Numbered from the stretch's first letter, positions 1 to 7,961 are shown. The stretch is DNA of 42,582 bases from JAVEYA01 sp034003745 (GCA_034003745.1 JAVEYA010000008.1:1-42582); one strand, 5' to 3'. The notes: generated by a model not told the origin, from the sequence alone. Translations and numbers: made by a program.

Positions 1-15
1 GGGGGATATATATTT

Positions 16-1062
16 ATGCTGGAATTTGAAACAGATCTGCATCAGGGCGCTCAGATTAAGGTAATCGGCGTTGGCGGCGGCGGCAGCAATGCCGTGAACA
101 GAATGATTGACAGCGGCTTAAAAGGCATCGACTTTATCGCGGTCAATACGGACGCCCAGGCTTTATATCTTTCCAGAGCCCCGCATAAGATACAGATAGG
201 TTCCAAACTGACCAGAGGTCTCGGCGCCGGCGCCAATCCGGAAGTGGGCGAGAAGGCTGCGGAAGAAAGCCGGGATGAATTGGCCGCCGCGTTAAAAGGC
301 GCCGATATGGTCTTTATCACCGCCGGGATGGGCGGCGGCACCGGTACCGGGGCCACCGCGGTTATTGCTGAGATCGCCAAGGATATCGGCGCCTTAACGG
401 TGGGCGTGGTAACCAAGCCGTTCCCCTTCGAAGGCCGCCGGCGGATGTCCCATGCCGACCACGGGATCGCCACCCTCAGAAGTAAAGTCGATACCCTGAT
501 TATGATTCCCAATGAGAAACTTCTCCATGTGGCGGATAAACATACTTCCATCAATGACGCTTTTCGGATTGCCGATGATGTCCTCAGGCAGGGCGTGCAG
601 GGTATCTCCGATCTGATTGCCGTCCCCGGCTTAATCAACCTGGACTTTGCCGACGTCAAGACCATCATGCTGGAAACCGGCTCGGCTCTAATGGGCATCG
701 GCATAGCTTCCGGCGAGAACCGGGCGGCTGTGGCTGCCCGCTCGGCCATTTCCAGCCCTTTATTGGAAACTTCCATTGAGGGGGCCAAGGGTGTGCTCCT
801 GAATATCACCGGCGGTTCTAATCTGGGTCTGTTTGAGGTGAACGAGGCCGCTGAAATCATCGCGCAGGCTTCCGATCCGGACGCCAATATCATCTTCGGC
901 GCCGTCATCGACGACGACCTGGGCGACGAGGTGCGGGTAACGGTTATCGCCACGGGCTTCGATCGCTCCGGCGGCATCCGGGAAAACCCCATCCATGTGG
1001 ACGTCAAGCCCTTTAAGACCGAGGAACTGTATATTCCCCCATTTCTTAGAGCAAAAAAATAA
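16..1062 (+). CDS. ftsZ: Cell division protein FtsZ
   Basis: FtsZ is the tubulin-like GTPase that polymerises into the cytoplasmic Z ring and recruits the divisome. The 348-residue protein has the GTP-binding N-terminal motif GVGGGGSNAVNRM (about residues 18-30) and the tubulin signature GGGTGTGA at about residues 106-113. It ends in the conserved C-terminal peptide (LYIPPFLR), used in the family for FtsA/SepF binding. The ATG at 16 is preceded by a G-rich Shine-Dalgarno at the window edge. The length is normal for Bacillota. A terminator follows at once, so it is probably the last gene of a division cluster lying before the window. SepF, its membrane tether, is encoded at 28733. Confidence 0.98.
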   Translation: MLEFETDLHQGAQIKVIGVGGGGSNAVNRMIDSGLKGIDFIAVNTDAQALYLSRAPHKIQIGSKLTRGLGAGANPEVGEKAAEESRDELAAALKGADMVFITAGMGGGTGTGATAVIAEIAKDIGALTVGVVTKPFPFEGRRRMSHADHGIATLRSKVDTLIMIPNEKLLHVADKHTSINDAFRIADDVLRQGVQGISDLIAVPGLINLDFADVKTIMLETGSALMGIGIASGENRAAVAARSAISSPLLETSIEGAKGVLLNITGGSNLGLFEVNEAAEIIAQASDPDANIIFGAVIDDDLGDEVRVTVIATGFDRSGGIRENPIHVDVKPFKTEELYIPPFLRAKK

Positions 1063-1103
1063 TAAACAAATCGATAAAATAAATTAAAACGTAATCAATG
1101 AAA

Positions 1104-1144
1104 GCTGTCGCAGTCTATAGCCAAAAGACTGCGGCACTTTTTTG
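1104..1144 (+). terminator. Rho-independent terminator of ftsZ
   Basis: Imperfect hairpin with arms around TGTCGCAGTC and GACTGCGGCA, followed by a run of T. It lies 42 bp after the ftsZ stop and just before the converging minus-strand repair gene. Confidence 0.8.
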
Positions 1145-1158
1145 TTGGTTACAGGGCG

Positions 1159-1956
1159 TTACTTTTCAAATTCCGTCAGATGCGGGCGGTAGCGCTGGGG
1201 AATGAACTGGGCCTGAAGCCGGGGGTTATAACGGGTTTCAATGCTGATATTCCGGAAATAGAGCTTCCACAGTTCCTGGTACCAGTCATCTTCCGGCAGG
1301 ACGGACTCGGGCTTTTGCTGCAAATCAGTCAGATACCAGCGGGGCCCGGGATATGGGACAAGGAACCTGTCCCTGTGTCCCATGGAGGACCTCTCTTCAG
1401 TCACCTGCCCGTCGTAAATGACGGCCAGATTTCTTTTTTGATCATGGATCATCCAGCGTTCAGCGGCCAGCCGGTCCGCGAAATGATCAGCCAGCAGTTC
1501 CAGAACCGCATGATCGGGAGAGCAGGGGGCGTATAAATAGCCGCCTTTGTCGGAAAAACGGAGCAGGCCCAAGAGACGATGGGCTTCTCCGCCGACCAGA
1601 CGGGCCAGCTTATGCACAGGGCGGACCTGGGGATGGGCATGCAGGTAATCAATTTTGCCGCCCAGGCGAAAACCCAGGCGGAGGTAGTCCAGAATCAGAT
1701 TCTCTTTCCCGGCGCCGGAAGAAAGGGCGGCATAATAGACCAGACGCAGGGCAAAGGGAGAGATTTTCCCCCGGATGCCCCGGGAGACCCGGTCTGCGCA
1801 GGCGGGATCGGTAGTTACGATACAACTGGAGTGCAAGAGCGAAGGCTGATACCCTTGGGCGGGATAGATCCCGTCGGCGGCTTCCCGGTAATAATGGTGG
1901 TAAATGCAGGTCAGAAGTCCCTCGAAACTGCCGTCATATAAATAATCCATGAGCAT
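1159..1956 (-). CDS. TIGR03915/DUF4130 family putative DNA repair protein
   Basis: This protein belongs to the family of 'probable DNA metabolism' proteins that are encoded next to a specific radical SAM protein (TIGR03915 with TIGR03916). The biochemical activity is not established. The N-terminus (MLMDYLYDGSFEGLLTCIYH) and the C-terminus, with WKLYFRNISIETRYNPRLQ and a final PQRYRPHL (DUF4130-like), are characteristic. An upstream TTG at 2028 would extend the ORF into a repeat element. The ATG at 1956, with AGGAG just upstream, gives the expected N-terminus. The partner radical SAM gene lies upstream on the same strand, separated only by the repeat at 1976-2104. Residues around GHRDRFLVP are encoded by a small palindromic repeat (1355-1381), which looks like an in-frame insertion. 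Confidence 0.85.
   Translation of the reverse strand: MLMDYLYDGSFEGLLTCIYHHYYREAADGIYPAQGYQPSLLHSSCIVTTDPACADRVSRGIRGKISPFALRLVYYAALSSGAGKENLILDYLRLGFRLGGKIDYLHAHPQVRPVHKLARLVGGEAHRLLGLLRFSDKGGYLYAPCSPDHAVLELLADHFADRLAAERWMIHDQKRNLAVIYDGQVTEERSSMGHRDRFLVPYPGPRWYLTDLQQKPESVLPEDDWYQELWKLYFRNISIETRYNPRLQAQFIPQRYRPHLTEFEK
1355..1381. repeat. Small palindromic repeat inside a coding region
   Basis: This is a 27-bp stretch of GGGACA/TGTCCC-type inverted repeats. On the minus strand it reads ACACAGGGACAGGTTCC, closely related to ACACGGGGACGTTTC at 7253 and 11201. It lies in frame within the DUF4130 gene and adds about nine residues without a stop. I recognise the general pattern from intergenic repeats of clostridial genomes; that resemblance is from memory. 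Confidence 0.55.
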
Positions 1957-1975
1957 TTGACTCCTATTCAGGGAT

Positions 1976-2104
1976 GTCATTCTGAGACAGTAACATTGTT
2001 GAAAAATCTTTCTATTGCAGTAGTTCAAGATTCTCCACTGCGTAAGATCCTTCGCAGGTTAAGATCCTTCGCAGGTTAAGATCCTTCGCAGAGCTCAGGA
2101 TGAC
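1976..2104. repeat. MITE-like repeat with imperfect terminal inverted repeats
   Basis: This 129-bp segment is bounded by GTCATTCTGAG and CTCAGGATGAC, which are inverted repeats matching at 10 of 11 positions. Inside, a 17-bp unit (AAGATCCTTCGCAGGTT) occurs at 2044 and 2061 with a partial third copy at 2078. 'TCATTCTGAG...AAGATCCTTCGC' sequences are familiar dispersed repeats in many bacterial genomes (from memory). It sits between the radical SAM and DUF4130 genes and holds no protein-coding signal apart from a fortuitous TTG extension. Confidence 0.7.
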
Positions 2105-2111
2105 AAAATTA

Positions 2112-3341
2112 TTAGAACAGGCTTAACTGCAGCGTCTCCGGCCGCGGCGGAACGAGGAGGCGACGGACCAAGAGAGGGTCAAAGGGCCGGTCGCCGGGAT
2201 AGCGGCCTCTGCAGGTGATGAAATATTGGGCGCGTTTGTAGACCACGCCCAGCTTCTGCAACTGATCGGCGGAAACCGCCGCGTGTCTCCGCTGGGTCAC
2301 AATGCGCCAGGCCGACTTAGGGCCGATCCCCGGGATACGGAGCAGTTCTTCGAAGGTGGCCCGGTTTACTTCCAGCGGGAAATACTCCGGATGGCGCAGG
2401 GCCCAGGCCATTTTGGGATCGATCTCGGTCTCCAGGTTGGCATGCTGGGGGTCAACGATTTCTTCTGCGGTGAAAGAATAATAGCGCAACAGCCAGTCCG
2501 ACTGGTAGAGGCGGTGCTCCCGCAAGAGCGGCGGCGCGGTGTAGAGGGCGGGCAGATGGGTATCTTCGTTGACCGGGACGTAGGCGGAATAATAGACGCG
2601 TTTTAATTGATAGGTCCGGTATAAAGCCTGGGTAGTGGTCAGGATCGTCAGGTCGCTGTCGCCGGAGGCCCCGATAATCATCTGGGTGGATTGCCCCGCC
2701 GGCGCAAATTTGGGAGGACGGAGACGCCGGCGGCGGTCTTCCCGGTTGACGACGATCTGGTCACGGATCTGCTCCATAGGCAGATAGAGCTGAGGTAGAG
2801 TTTTCTGCGGCGCCAACAGGCGCAGACTTTGCTCGCTGGGCTGCTCGATGTTGACGCTCAGCCGGTCGGCCAGGAGTCCGGCTTGTTGAATCAGGAGGGG
2901 GTCGGCGCCGGGGATGACTTTGACATGGATATAGCCGTGAAAGGCATAGTCTTGGCGAAGCAGCGTCAGAGCCCGGATGATTTTTTCCATCGTATAGTTG
3001 GGGGATCTTTCCACGGCCGCGCTTAAGAAAAGGCCTTCGATATAGTTGCGCCGGTAGAACTGGATGGTTAAGTCCGCGATCTCCTCCGCGGAAAAGCTGG
3101 TCCGGGGAATGTCGTTGGAACGCCGGTTAGCGCAGTAACGGCAGTCATAAATGCAATCATTGCTTAAAAGGACTTTCAAAAGGGAGATGCAGCGGCCGTC
3201 CTCGGACCAGGAGTGGCAGATGCCGCACGACTGGGCGTTCCCGATTCCGCCTGCATTCTTGCGGGATATTCCGCTGGAAGAGCAGGAAACATCGTATTTG
3301 GCGGCGCCGGCCAGGAGCGCCAGCTTGGCCATGGTATCCAC
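2112..3341 (-). CDS. Putative DNA modification/repair radical SAM protein (TIGR03916 family)
   Basis: This radical SAM enzyme is predicted to act on DNA or a DNA-linked substrate; the reaction is unknown. The 4Fe-4S/SAM motif CIYDCRYC (CxxxCxxC) is near residue 60, preceded by a cysteine-rich N-terminus (CSSSG and CGICHSW). A helix-hairpin-helix DNA-binding motif (LLRIPGIGPKSAWRIV) lies near the C-terminus. Family members are known to occur with a TIGR03915 protein and often near uracil-DNA glycosylase. The ORF opens at GTG 3350, but AAAGGGTGA is better placed for the GTG at 3341, giving MDTMAKLALLAGAAKYD. Two LexA-like boxes flank its promoter, so it is probably SOS-inducible. The TIGR03915 partner follows downstream. 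Confidence 0.9.
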   Translation of the reverse strand: MDTMAKLALLAGAAKYDVSCSSSGISRKNAGGIGNAQSCGICHSWSEDGRCISLLKVLLSNDCIYDCRYCANRRSNDIPRTSFSAEEIADLTIQFYRRNYIEGLFLSAAVERSPNYTMEKIIRALTLLRQDYAFHGYIHVKVIPGADPLLIQQAGLLADRLSVNIEQPSEQSLRLLAPQKTLPQLYLPMEQIRDQIVVNREDRRRRLRPPKFAPAGQSTQMIIGASGDSDLTILTTTQALYRTYQLKRVYYSAYVPVNEDTHLPALYTAPPLLREHRLYQSDWLLRYYSFTAEEIVDPQHANLETEIDPKMAWALRHPEYFPLEVNRATFEELLRIPGIGPKSAWRIVTQRRHAAVSADQLQKLGVVYKRAQYFITCRGRYPGDRPFDPLLVRRLLVPPRPETLQLSLF

Positions 3342-3370
3342 GGGAATCACCCTTTCACTTGACTTATTTA

Positions 3371-3434
3371 CGAACGTATGTTCTAATATGTTTAGAGTAT
3401 AGCATATGAATGCTGATTTGAAAACATATGTTCT
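3371..3434 (-). promoter_or_regulatory. SOS promoter with two LexA-like boxes
   Basis: CGAACGTATGTTCT at 3371-3384 fits the Gram-positive LexA operator (CGAAC-N4-GTTCG) with one mismatch. AAACATATGTTC, the core of 3421-3434, differs from a perfect GAACATATGTTC palindrome at one base. On the minus strand a candidate -10 TATACT (3396-3401) lies between them with a weak -35 (TTTTCA) 17 bp upstream. One box therefore covers the -35 and the other the start-site region, a normal repressor layout. The divergent EndoQ gene begins about 100 bp away and could share this control. Confidence 0.7.
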
Positions 3435-3537
3435 ATATCAAACGCCAAAAATTTGAAAAAGGAAAATAAATATTTATAGAGAAATTGAAAAGAGTTTGAA
3501 TCTTAAATAGTAAATAGGGCTAGGAAGGTGCTTGCTG

Positions 3538-4944
3538 TTGTTTATTGCGGACTTACATACCCATTCGAAATATTCCCGGGCAACGAGCCGGGAGTGCATA
3601 CCTGAAACCCTGGAGTGGTGGGCGCGGCGCAAAGGGATCGGCGTAATCGGCACGGGTGATTTCACCCACCCGGCTTGGCGGGCGGAATTAAAAGAAAAGC
3701 TTGTCCCTACGGGGACAGGCCTTTATACGCTTAAGGAAGATTTGCGCCGGGAAGCGGAAGTCGCCGGATCCGGGGTCCGGCCGCAATTTATTATTTCGGG
3801 AGAAATCAGCTCCATTTATAAAAAAGACGGTAAGGTGCGCAAGGTCCATAATCTGATCCTGCTGCCCAGCCTGGAGCACGCCGAAACCATTGCCTGCCGA
3901 TTGGAAGCGATTGGCAATGTGCGTTCCGACGGGCGGCCTATTTTGGGCCTGGATAGCCGGGACCTGCTGGAAATCGTCCTGGAAGCGGCCCCGGAGGCTC
4001 TCTTCATCCCCGCACACATTTGGACGCCCCATTTTTCCTTATTCGGCGCTTATTCCGGTTTTGACCGGATCGAAGAGTGCTTCGGGGATTTGACAGACCA
4101 TATTTATGCCCTGGAAACGGGCCTTTCCTCAGACCCGCCGATGAATTGGCGTCTTTCCGCCCTGGACAGGTTTGTCATGGTCTCCAACTCCGACGCCCAT
4201 TCTCCGGCTAACCTGGGCCGGGAGGCCAATATTTTTAAGGGTGAACCTTCTTATACCAGTATTTTTGAGGCTTTGAAAAACAAAACCGGATTCCAGGGCA
4301 CCATCGAGTTTTTCCCCGAGGAAGGCAAATACCACTACGACGGGCACCGCCCTTGCAAGGTGTGCTGCAAGCCGGAAGAAACCAGGGCCACAGGGGGGGT
4401 TTGCCCGGTCTGCAGCGGCCGGATTACCGTGGGGGTGCTGCACCGGGTGGAGGCCCTGGCGGACCGGGAGGAAGGCTTCATTCCCGCAGGGGCCAAGTCC
4501 TATTCAATCCTGGTCCCGCTTTGTGAAGTAATCGCTTCCTCCTTGGGGTCCTCTGTCGGCAGCAAGAAGGTACAGAAAAACTATGAGAATCTGCTTAAAG
4601 AGATCGGGCCGGAGTTATTCGTCCTCCAGGAGGCTGCCTTAGCAGATATTGCGGTAGCGGCGGGCGTCCTGACAGCCGAAGGCGTCCGCAGGTTGCGCTG
4701 CGGCCAGGTAGCCATTCAACCCGGCTATGACGGAGAATACGGTAAAATCAAAGTCATTGAAAAAAGCGAAATCGGAATGTTGGCAGGGCAACTCTGTTTC
4801 CTGACGGAAGAGGACGGCAAGGGGCAAAAGCCGTCTGAAATAAAGGAGCCCAAGACTCAGGCGCACCCGCTAACTATACCGGATACTGTTCCGGAGGCGC
4901 CGCCGCCGCAGGCTTTGGCCGGAGGGGGACCCTCTCCCGTGTGA
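3538..4944 (+). CDS. EndoQ-like PHP-domain endonuclease (TIGR00375-type)
   Basis: Endonuclease Q nicks DNA 5' of deaminated bases (uracil, hypoxanthine, xanthine) and abasic sites. The PHP metal-site motifs are present: ADLHTHSKYS near the N-terminus, PAHIWTPHFSLFGAYSGF mid-protein and SNSDAHSP after it. A zinc-finger cysteine cluster (CKVCC...CPVC) follows at about residues 280-300. The C-terminal 40 residues are a proline-rich linker. Of two adjacent TTG codons, 3538 is better spaced from GGAAGG than 3532. A candidate promoter is TTGAAA-N17-TAGTAA at 3485-3513. The UvrD-like helicase starts in another frame with no usable start codon of its own, so this may be the N-terminal half of an EndoQ-UvrD fusion. 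Confidence 0.85.
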   Translation: MFIADLHTHSKYSRATSRECIPETLEWWARRKGIGVIGTGDFTHPAWRAELKEKLVPTGTGLYTLKEDLRREAEVAGSGVRPQFIISGEISSIYKKDGKVRKVHNLILLPSLEHAETIACRLEAIGNVRSDGRPILGLDSRDLLEIVLEAAPEALFIPAHIWTPHFSLFGAYSGFDRIEECFGDLTDHIYALETGLSSDPPMNWRLSALDRFVMVSNSDAHSPANLGREANIFKGEPSYTSIFEALKNKTGFQGTIEFFPEEGKYHYDGHRPCKVCCKPEETRATGGVCPVCSGRITVGVLHRVEALADREEGFIPAGAKSYSILVPLCEVIASSLGSSVGSKKVQKNYENLLKEIGPELFVLQEAALADIAVAAGVLTAEGVRRLRCGQVAIQPGYDGEYGKIKVIEKSEIGMLAGQLCFLTEEDGKGQKPSEIKEPKTQAHPLTIPDTVPEAPPPQALAGGGPSPV

Positions 4945-6166
4945 TCCCTATGGCCTGAACGAAGCGCAATGGGAGGCGGTTTCCTCAGTCAGCCCGGCTA
5001 TCATGGTAATCGCCGGCCCCGGTACGGGGAAGACCCATACCCTGACCAGCCGGATTATTTATCTGGTGGAAAAGCGGGAGGTTCCTCCCTCCCGAATTAC
5101 CGCCGTAACTTTTACCAATAAGGCGGCCAAGGAGATGCGCGACCGCCTGGAGGGGCATTTTGGAGGAAAAGAGGTCCCCGGCGGCATGAACATAGGGACG
5201 TTTCATGCCATAGGTTTGCGGCTTCTGGCCCGGGCGGGGGGCCTAAAAAGCCCTGTAATTATTGGTGAGGAAGAGGCCCGTACCGTTATGGAGGAAATTA
5301 TACAGGAACAGGGCCTGAAGCTTTCACCCCGGGACGTCTTAAGGAAAATATCCCTTTTAAAAAATAGCGCAACCATAGAGGGGGAGCCGGTAGAGGCAAT
5401 CGTCCCCCGGGAAGTTTTTGACGCCTATTGCGCCCGGTTGGAGCAGTATGGCGTGATGGACTTTGACGATATTCTGCTCAAAGTCCTGGAACGTTCCAGC
5501 AATCAAAACTCTGGAAATCAAAACTCTGAGCCGGACCCGGATAATCCCTTTGCGTACCTTCTGGTGGATGAGTTCCAGGATATCAATGAGGTCCAATACC
5601 GCCTGATTAAAGAATGGGGCAAAAAAAGCGAGAGTATCCTTATTATAGGCGATCCGGACCAATCTATTTACGGATTCCGGGGTTCGGATCCGCGCTATTT
5701 TTCCCGGTTTAAAGAGGACTTCCGCGGCCTTTGTCCGATCCGACTGACGCAGAATTACCGCTCCACCCCGGAGATTATCGCCGGCGCCGCAGGGGTTATT
5801 GCTAAGCAGGAGACCGGGGGACCCGCTCTGGAATCCAAAAGAGGTAAAGGGAGTAAAATTCGTCTGATCGAAACCGGGGATGCGTTTTCCGAAGCGGTCT
5901 ATATAGCGAAGGAAATTAACCGGCTGGTAGGCGGGATGGATATGCTGGATACGCAGGCCCAGGCGGCGCCGGGCGGAAAAAAATCCGGGGCTCTAGAGCC
6001 CCGGGGCTTTGCCGATATTGCCCTGCTTTACCGTACCAATCACCAGGCCCAGGTCCTGGAGCAATCCTGGCCAAAGAAGGAATCCCCTACATCATCGCCG
6101 GGCGGGAGGATTTCCTGGCGGAACAGCCGGTCCGTCAGGCCCTGGCCTTTTTCCGTTACTTATTGA
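4943..6166 (+). pseudogene. UvrD/PcrA-type helicase, N-terminal part (frame-disrupted)
   Basis: Superfamily 1A DNA helicase. In this frame are the Q motif GLNEAQW (about 4955), Walker A AGPGTGKTHTL, the DEFQDIN Walker B segment, GDPDQSIYGFRG (motif III) and QNYRSTPEII (motif IV). The first ATG is 5003, which would omit the Q motif. No ATG, GTG or TTG lies in frame between 4922 and 5003, suggesting the reading frame originally came from the EndoQ gene upstream. A single extra base, for example in the G run near 4924-4928, would explain the shift. Homology leaves this frame at about 6061, after VLE, and the remainder to 6166 is out-of-frame sequence. Confidence 0.8.
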
Positions 6167-6750
6167 ACCCGGGAGATCAGGCGTCTTTGCGTCTCTATAA
6201 GAAAAACGCCGGGCCGGAATCAGGCCAACCCAACATGTTCCGGGAATCGTTGGAAAAATATAAGGAGGCCGTTCACCGGGAAAAACCGTGGAAAATTATC
6301 GATTCCTGGACCCGCGACCGGAACCTGACCGGCGACAGCGCCATGGCCAAGCTTTTTAATACGGCTGTAATGTATGAAACCATGGCGTCCTTGCTGCAGA
6401 ACCTGACCTTAGGCAAAGAAAGGGATGTGGTCCGCAGCGGGGGCAGAGAATACAAGCCGGACGCGGTTTCCTTAATGACCATCCATGCCGCCAAAGGACT
6501 GGAATTTCCTGTTGTCTTCATCTGCGGGGTTAACGACGGACGGATCCCCTTAAGAAATAACAGCATAGACATTCCCCTGGATGAAGAGCGCAGGCTGTTT
6601 TATGTGGGCATAACAAGAGCCCGGGATGAGCTTAGCCTGCTGACCTCCCGTACTCCCTCGCCGTTTCTGGCCGACATTCCTTTAAGGCAGCTGCTGAAAG
6701 AGTCGGTTTTAACGCGGACCCGCTTTAAGCAAGCCGCGCTTTTTGATTGA
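6061..6750 (+). pseudogene. UvrD/PcrA-type helicase, C-terminal part (frame-disrupted)
   Basis: This is the continuation of the helicase in the -1 frame, starting AILAKEGIPYIIAGRED at 6061. It includes MTIHAAKGLEFPVVFICG (motif V) and RRLFYVGITRARDEL (motif VI), so every C-terminal helicase motif is present. The first ATG in this frame is 6163, too late to encode a functional domain alone. Loss of one G from a GG at about 6060 would explain the break. Together with the break near 4930, which is in the opposite direction, this could be slippage mutations or base-calling errors in G runs. If both were corrected, 3538-6750 would encode one EndoQ-UvrD protein of about 1,070 residues. Confidence 0.8.
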
Positions 6751-6842
6751 ACGCCAATGCGGTGACCGTTCACCGCCTCAGGTACAGAGCCTCCAACGTT
6801 TACCCAGACACAAGGGGCCGTGGTTGGCAGGAATGGGTTCAT

Positions 6843-7196
6843 ATGATAGAATTAAATAAATTTGAGCTGCGAAGGTTAATAGATACGCCCATGAAGAGTG
6901 AGGAATTCTACGCAAAAGTGTACGAACTGGTGGCGGAAATACCCCGGGGGCGGGTGGCTACTTACGGTCAGATCGCTTTCATGCTCGGCCGGCCCCAATG
7001 CCCGCGATGGGTGGGTCAGGCCCTGCGCCACGCGCCTGCCGACGCACAATTGCCTTGCCACCGGGTAGTTAACATCCAGGGCCGGATTGCTCCCTGCTGG
7101 GCCGCCCAGAGGGACTTACTGGTAAAAGAGGGCGTTATTTTTAAAGAAAACGGCTGTGTAAATTTAAAAAAGCATCTCTGGCAAATTTTTGTATGA
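6843..7196 (+). CDS. MGMT/Ogt-family methylated-DNA-protein cysteine methyltransferase-like protein
   Basis: Family members remove alkyl groups from O6-alkylguanine by transfer to an active-site cysteine; related alkyltransferase-like proteins have Trp there and only flag lesions. Here the motif is PCHRV, with Cys at about residue 72, so real transferase activity is possible. The helix-turn-helix region GRVATYGQIAFMLGRP and RWVGQALRHAP are typical of the DNA-binding domain. The N-terminal domain of full Ogt is missing, as in other short MGMT-family proteins of about 100-120 residues. The ATG at 6843 has AGGA upstream; 6891 (MKSEEFYAK) is an alternative. The TTG at 6747 that overlaps the helicase stop is unlikely. 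Confidence 0.85.
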   Translation: MIELNKFELRRLIDTPMKSEEFYAKVYELVAEIPRGRVATYGQIAFMLGRPQCPRWVGQALRHAPADAQLPCHRVVNIQGRIAPCWAAQRDLLVKEGVIFKENGCVNLKKHLWQIFV

Positions 7197-7252
7197 CAGT
7201 ACATATGATATTAAAGAAAAGAATCAGGCGGTTTTTTAGCTGCCCAAAGCGG

Positions 7253-7285
7253 ACACGGGGACGTTTCAAACGTCCCCGTGTTTTA
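7253..7285. terminator. Palindromic bidirectional terminator / repeat copy
   Basis: A perfect 14-bp stem (ACACGGGGACGTTT at 7253-7266 with its complement at 7268-7281) is followed by TTTTAT. It separates the converging alkyltransferase and mazF genes and can terminate both. The left arm plus the next C (15 nt) is identical to 11201-11215, so it also belongs to a repeat family. Confidence 0.75.
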
Positions 7286-7621
7286 TACGATCTCAATAAA
7301 ACTCGTGATCAGATCAACTACCGCAGCGACCAATTCTGCCGGCGCTTTTTCTTCAAAGCCGGCCTGGCGGCTCTCCAAGTCCAGCATGCGCGCTTGATCA
7401 CACATCACGACACCCTTTGTCCCGGTTTTGCCGTCGAGCCGCACATGAAACGGATGCCCCCGGTCCGTCTGGGTTATGGGACAAACCATGGTAAGGCTGC
7501 TGACCCTGTTAAATAAATTATTGCTTACTACCATGGCCGGGCGGCGTCCTTTTTGTTCATGCCCGGTTTGTGGGTCAAAATTAAGGTAAATAATGTCGCC
7601 CTGTTCAAAAATTGTTACCAT
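7283..7621 (-). CDS. mazF: MazF/PemK-family endoribonuclease toxin
   Basis: Toxin of a type II toxin-antitoxin module; MazF cleaves mRNA at short sequence motifs and stops growth when the antitoxin is degraded. The 112-residue protein has the family start GDIIYLNFDPQTGHEQKGRRPAMVVSN, broken here only by the initial MVTIFEQ. TMVCPITQTDRGHPFHV and the C-terminal helix LVAAVVDLITSFIEIV also match the fold. Its ATG overlaps the antitoxin stop by 7 bp, so translation is coupled. Inserted, with the repair genes, between ftsZ and spoIIGA. Confidence 0.93.
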   Translation of the reverse strand: MVTIFEQGDIIYLNFDPQTGHEQKGRRPAMVVSNNLFNRVSSLTMVCPITQTDRGHPFHVRLDGKTGTKGVVMCDQARMLDLESRQAGFEEKAPAELVAAVVDLITSFIEIV

Positions 7622-7881
7622 ACTTCATTTCCCTCCGGCTTACCCCAGTATATTTCTGAGGAATCAATCCGGCCGATTTTGTCAATGGGCTTGCCGTAGA
7701 AAGCCGTTAGGTATTCCTCAAGGGTTTTGCGGTTAGCCGCATTTATTTTGCGAAGAGTGATGGACTCATCAGCTTGGGTCAGTTCTACCCGGTCATTTTC
7801 CCGAATATTCAAAGCGTCCAGCATAGCCTTGGGAATACGTATGCCGTGACTGTTACCCCATTTTTGAATTTTGGCGTACAT
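7615..7881 (-). CDS. mazE: MazE-type antitoxin (AbrB-like DNA-binding fold)
   Basis: An 88-residue antitoxin. The N-terminal swapped-hairpin domain reads AKIQKWGNSHGIRIPKAML with RVELTQADESITLRK, as in MazE, where it binds the operator. The C-terminal 35 residues should be the toxin-wrapping tail. The ATG at 7881 follows GGAAGGGGTG with 8-bp spacing; longer in-frame extensions run into the promoter. It is probably autoregulated, since the promoter contains the inverted repeat GTATATA-N5-TATATAC. It is paired with mazF through a 7-bp overlap. Confidence 0.92.
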   Translation of the reverse strand: MYAKIQKWGNSHGIRIPKAMLDALNIRENDRVELTQADESITLRKINAANRKTLEEYLTAFYGKPIDKIGRIDSSEIYWGKPEGNEVW

Positions 7882-7904
7882 ATATTTCACCCCTTCCGGT
7901 AAGT

Positions 7905-7934
7905 AGTATATACATAATATATACATCGAGTCAA
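7905..7934 (-). promoter_or_regulatory. mazEF promoter and operator
   Basis: Reading the minus strand, -35 TTGACT (7929-7934) and -10 TATACT (7905-7910) are 18 bp apart. The palindrome GTATATA-N5-TATATAC (7906-7924) covers the spacer and -10, so MazE/MazEF binding there would block transcription. Confidence 0.75.
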
Positions 7935-7961
7935 GAAATTAATTAAAAATCTATCGCAGAA

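Noticed and set aside
51..1007. 318-codon open frame on the minus strand across ftsZ
   Set aside because: It is the mirror of GC-balanced codons of an unmistakable FtsZ, has no family motifs and no ribosome site.
3706..3726. GTCCC/GGGAC palindrome within the EndoQ gene
   Set aside because: It lacks the ACACNGGGAC core of the repeat family, and the encoded KLVPTGTGLYT is normal EndoQ sequence, so it is not a repeat copy.
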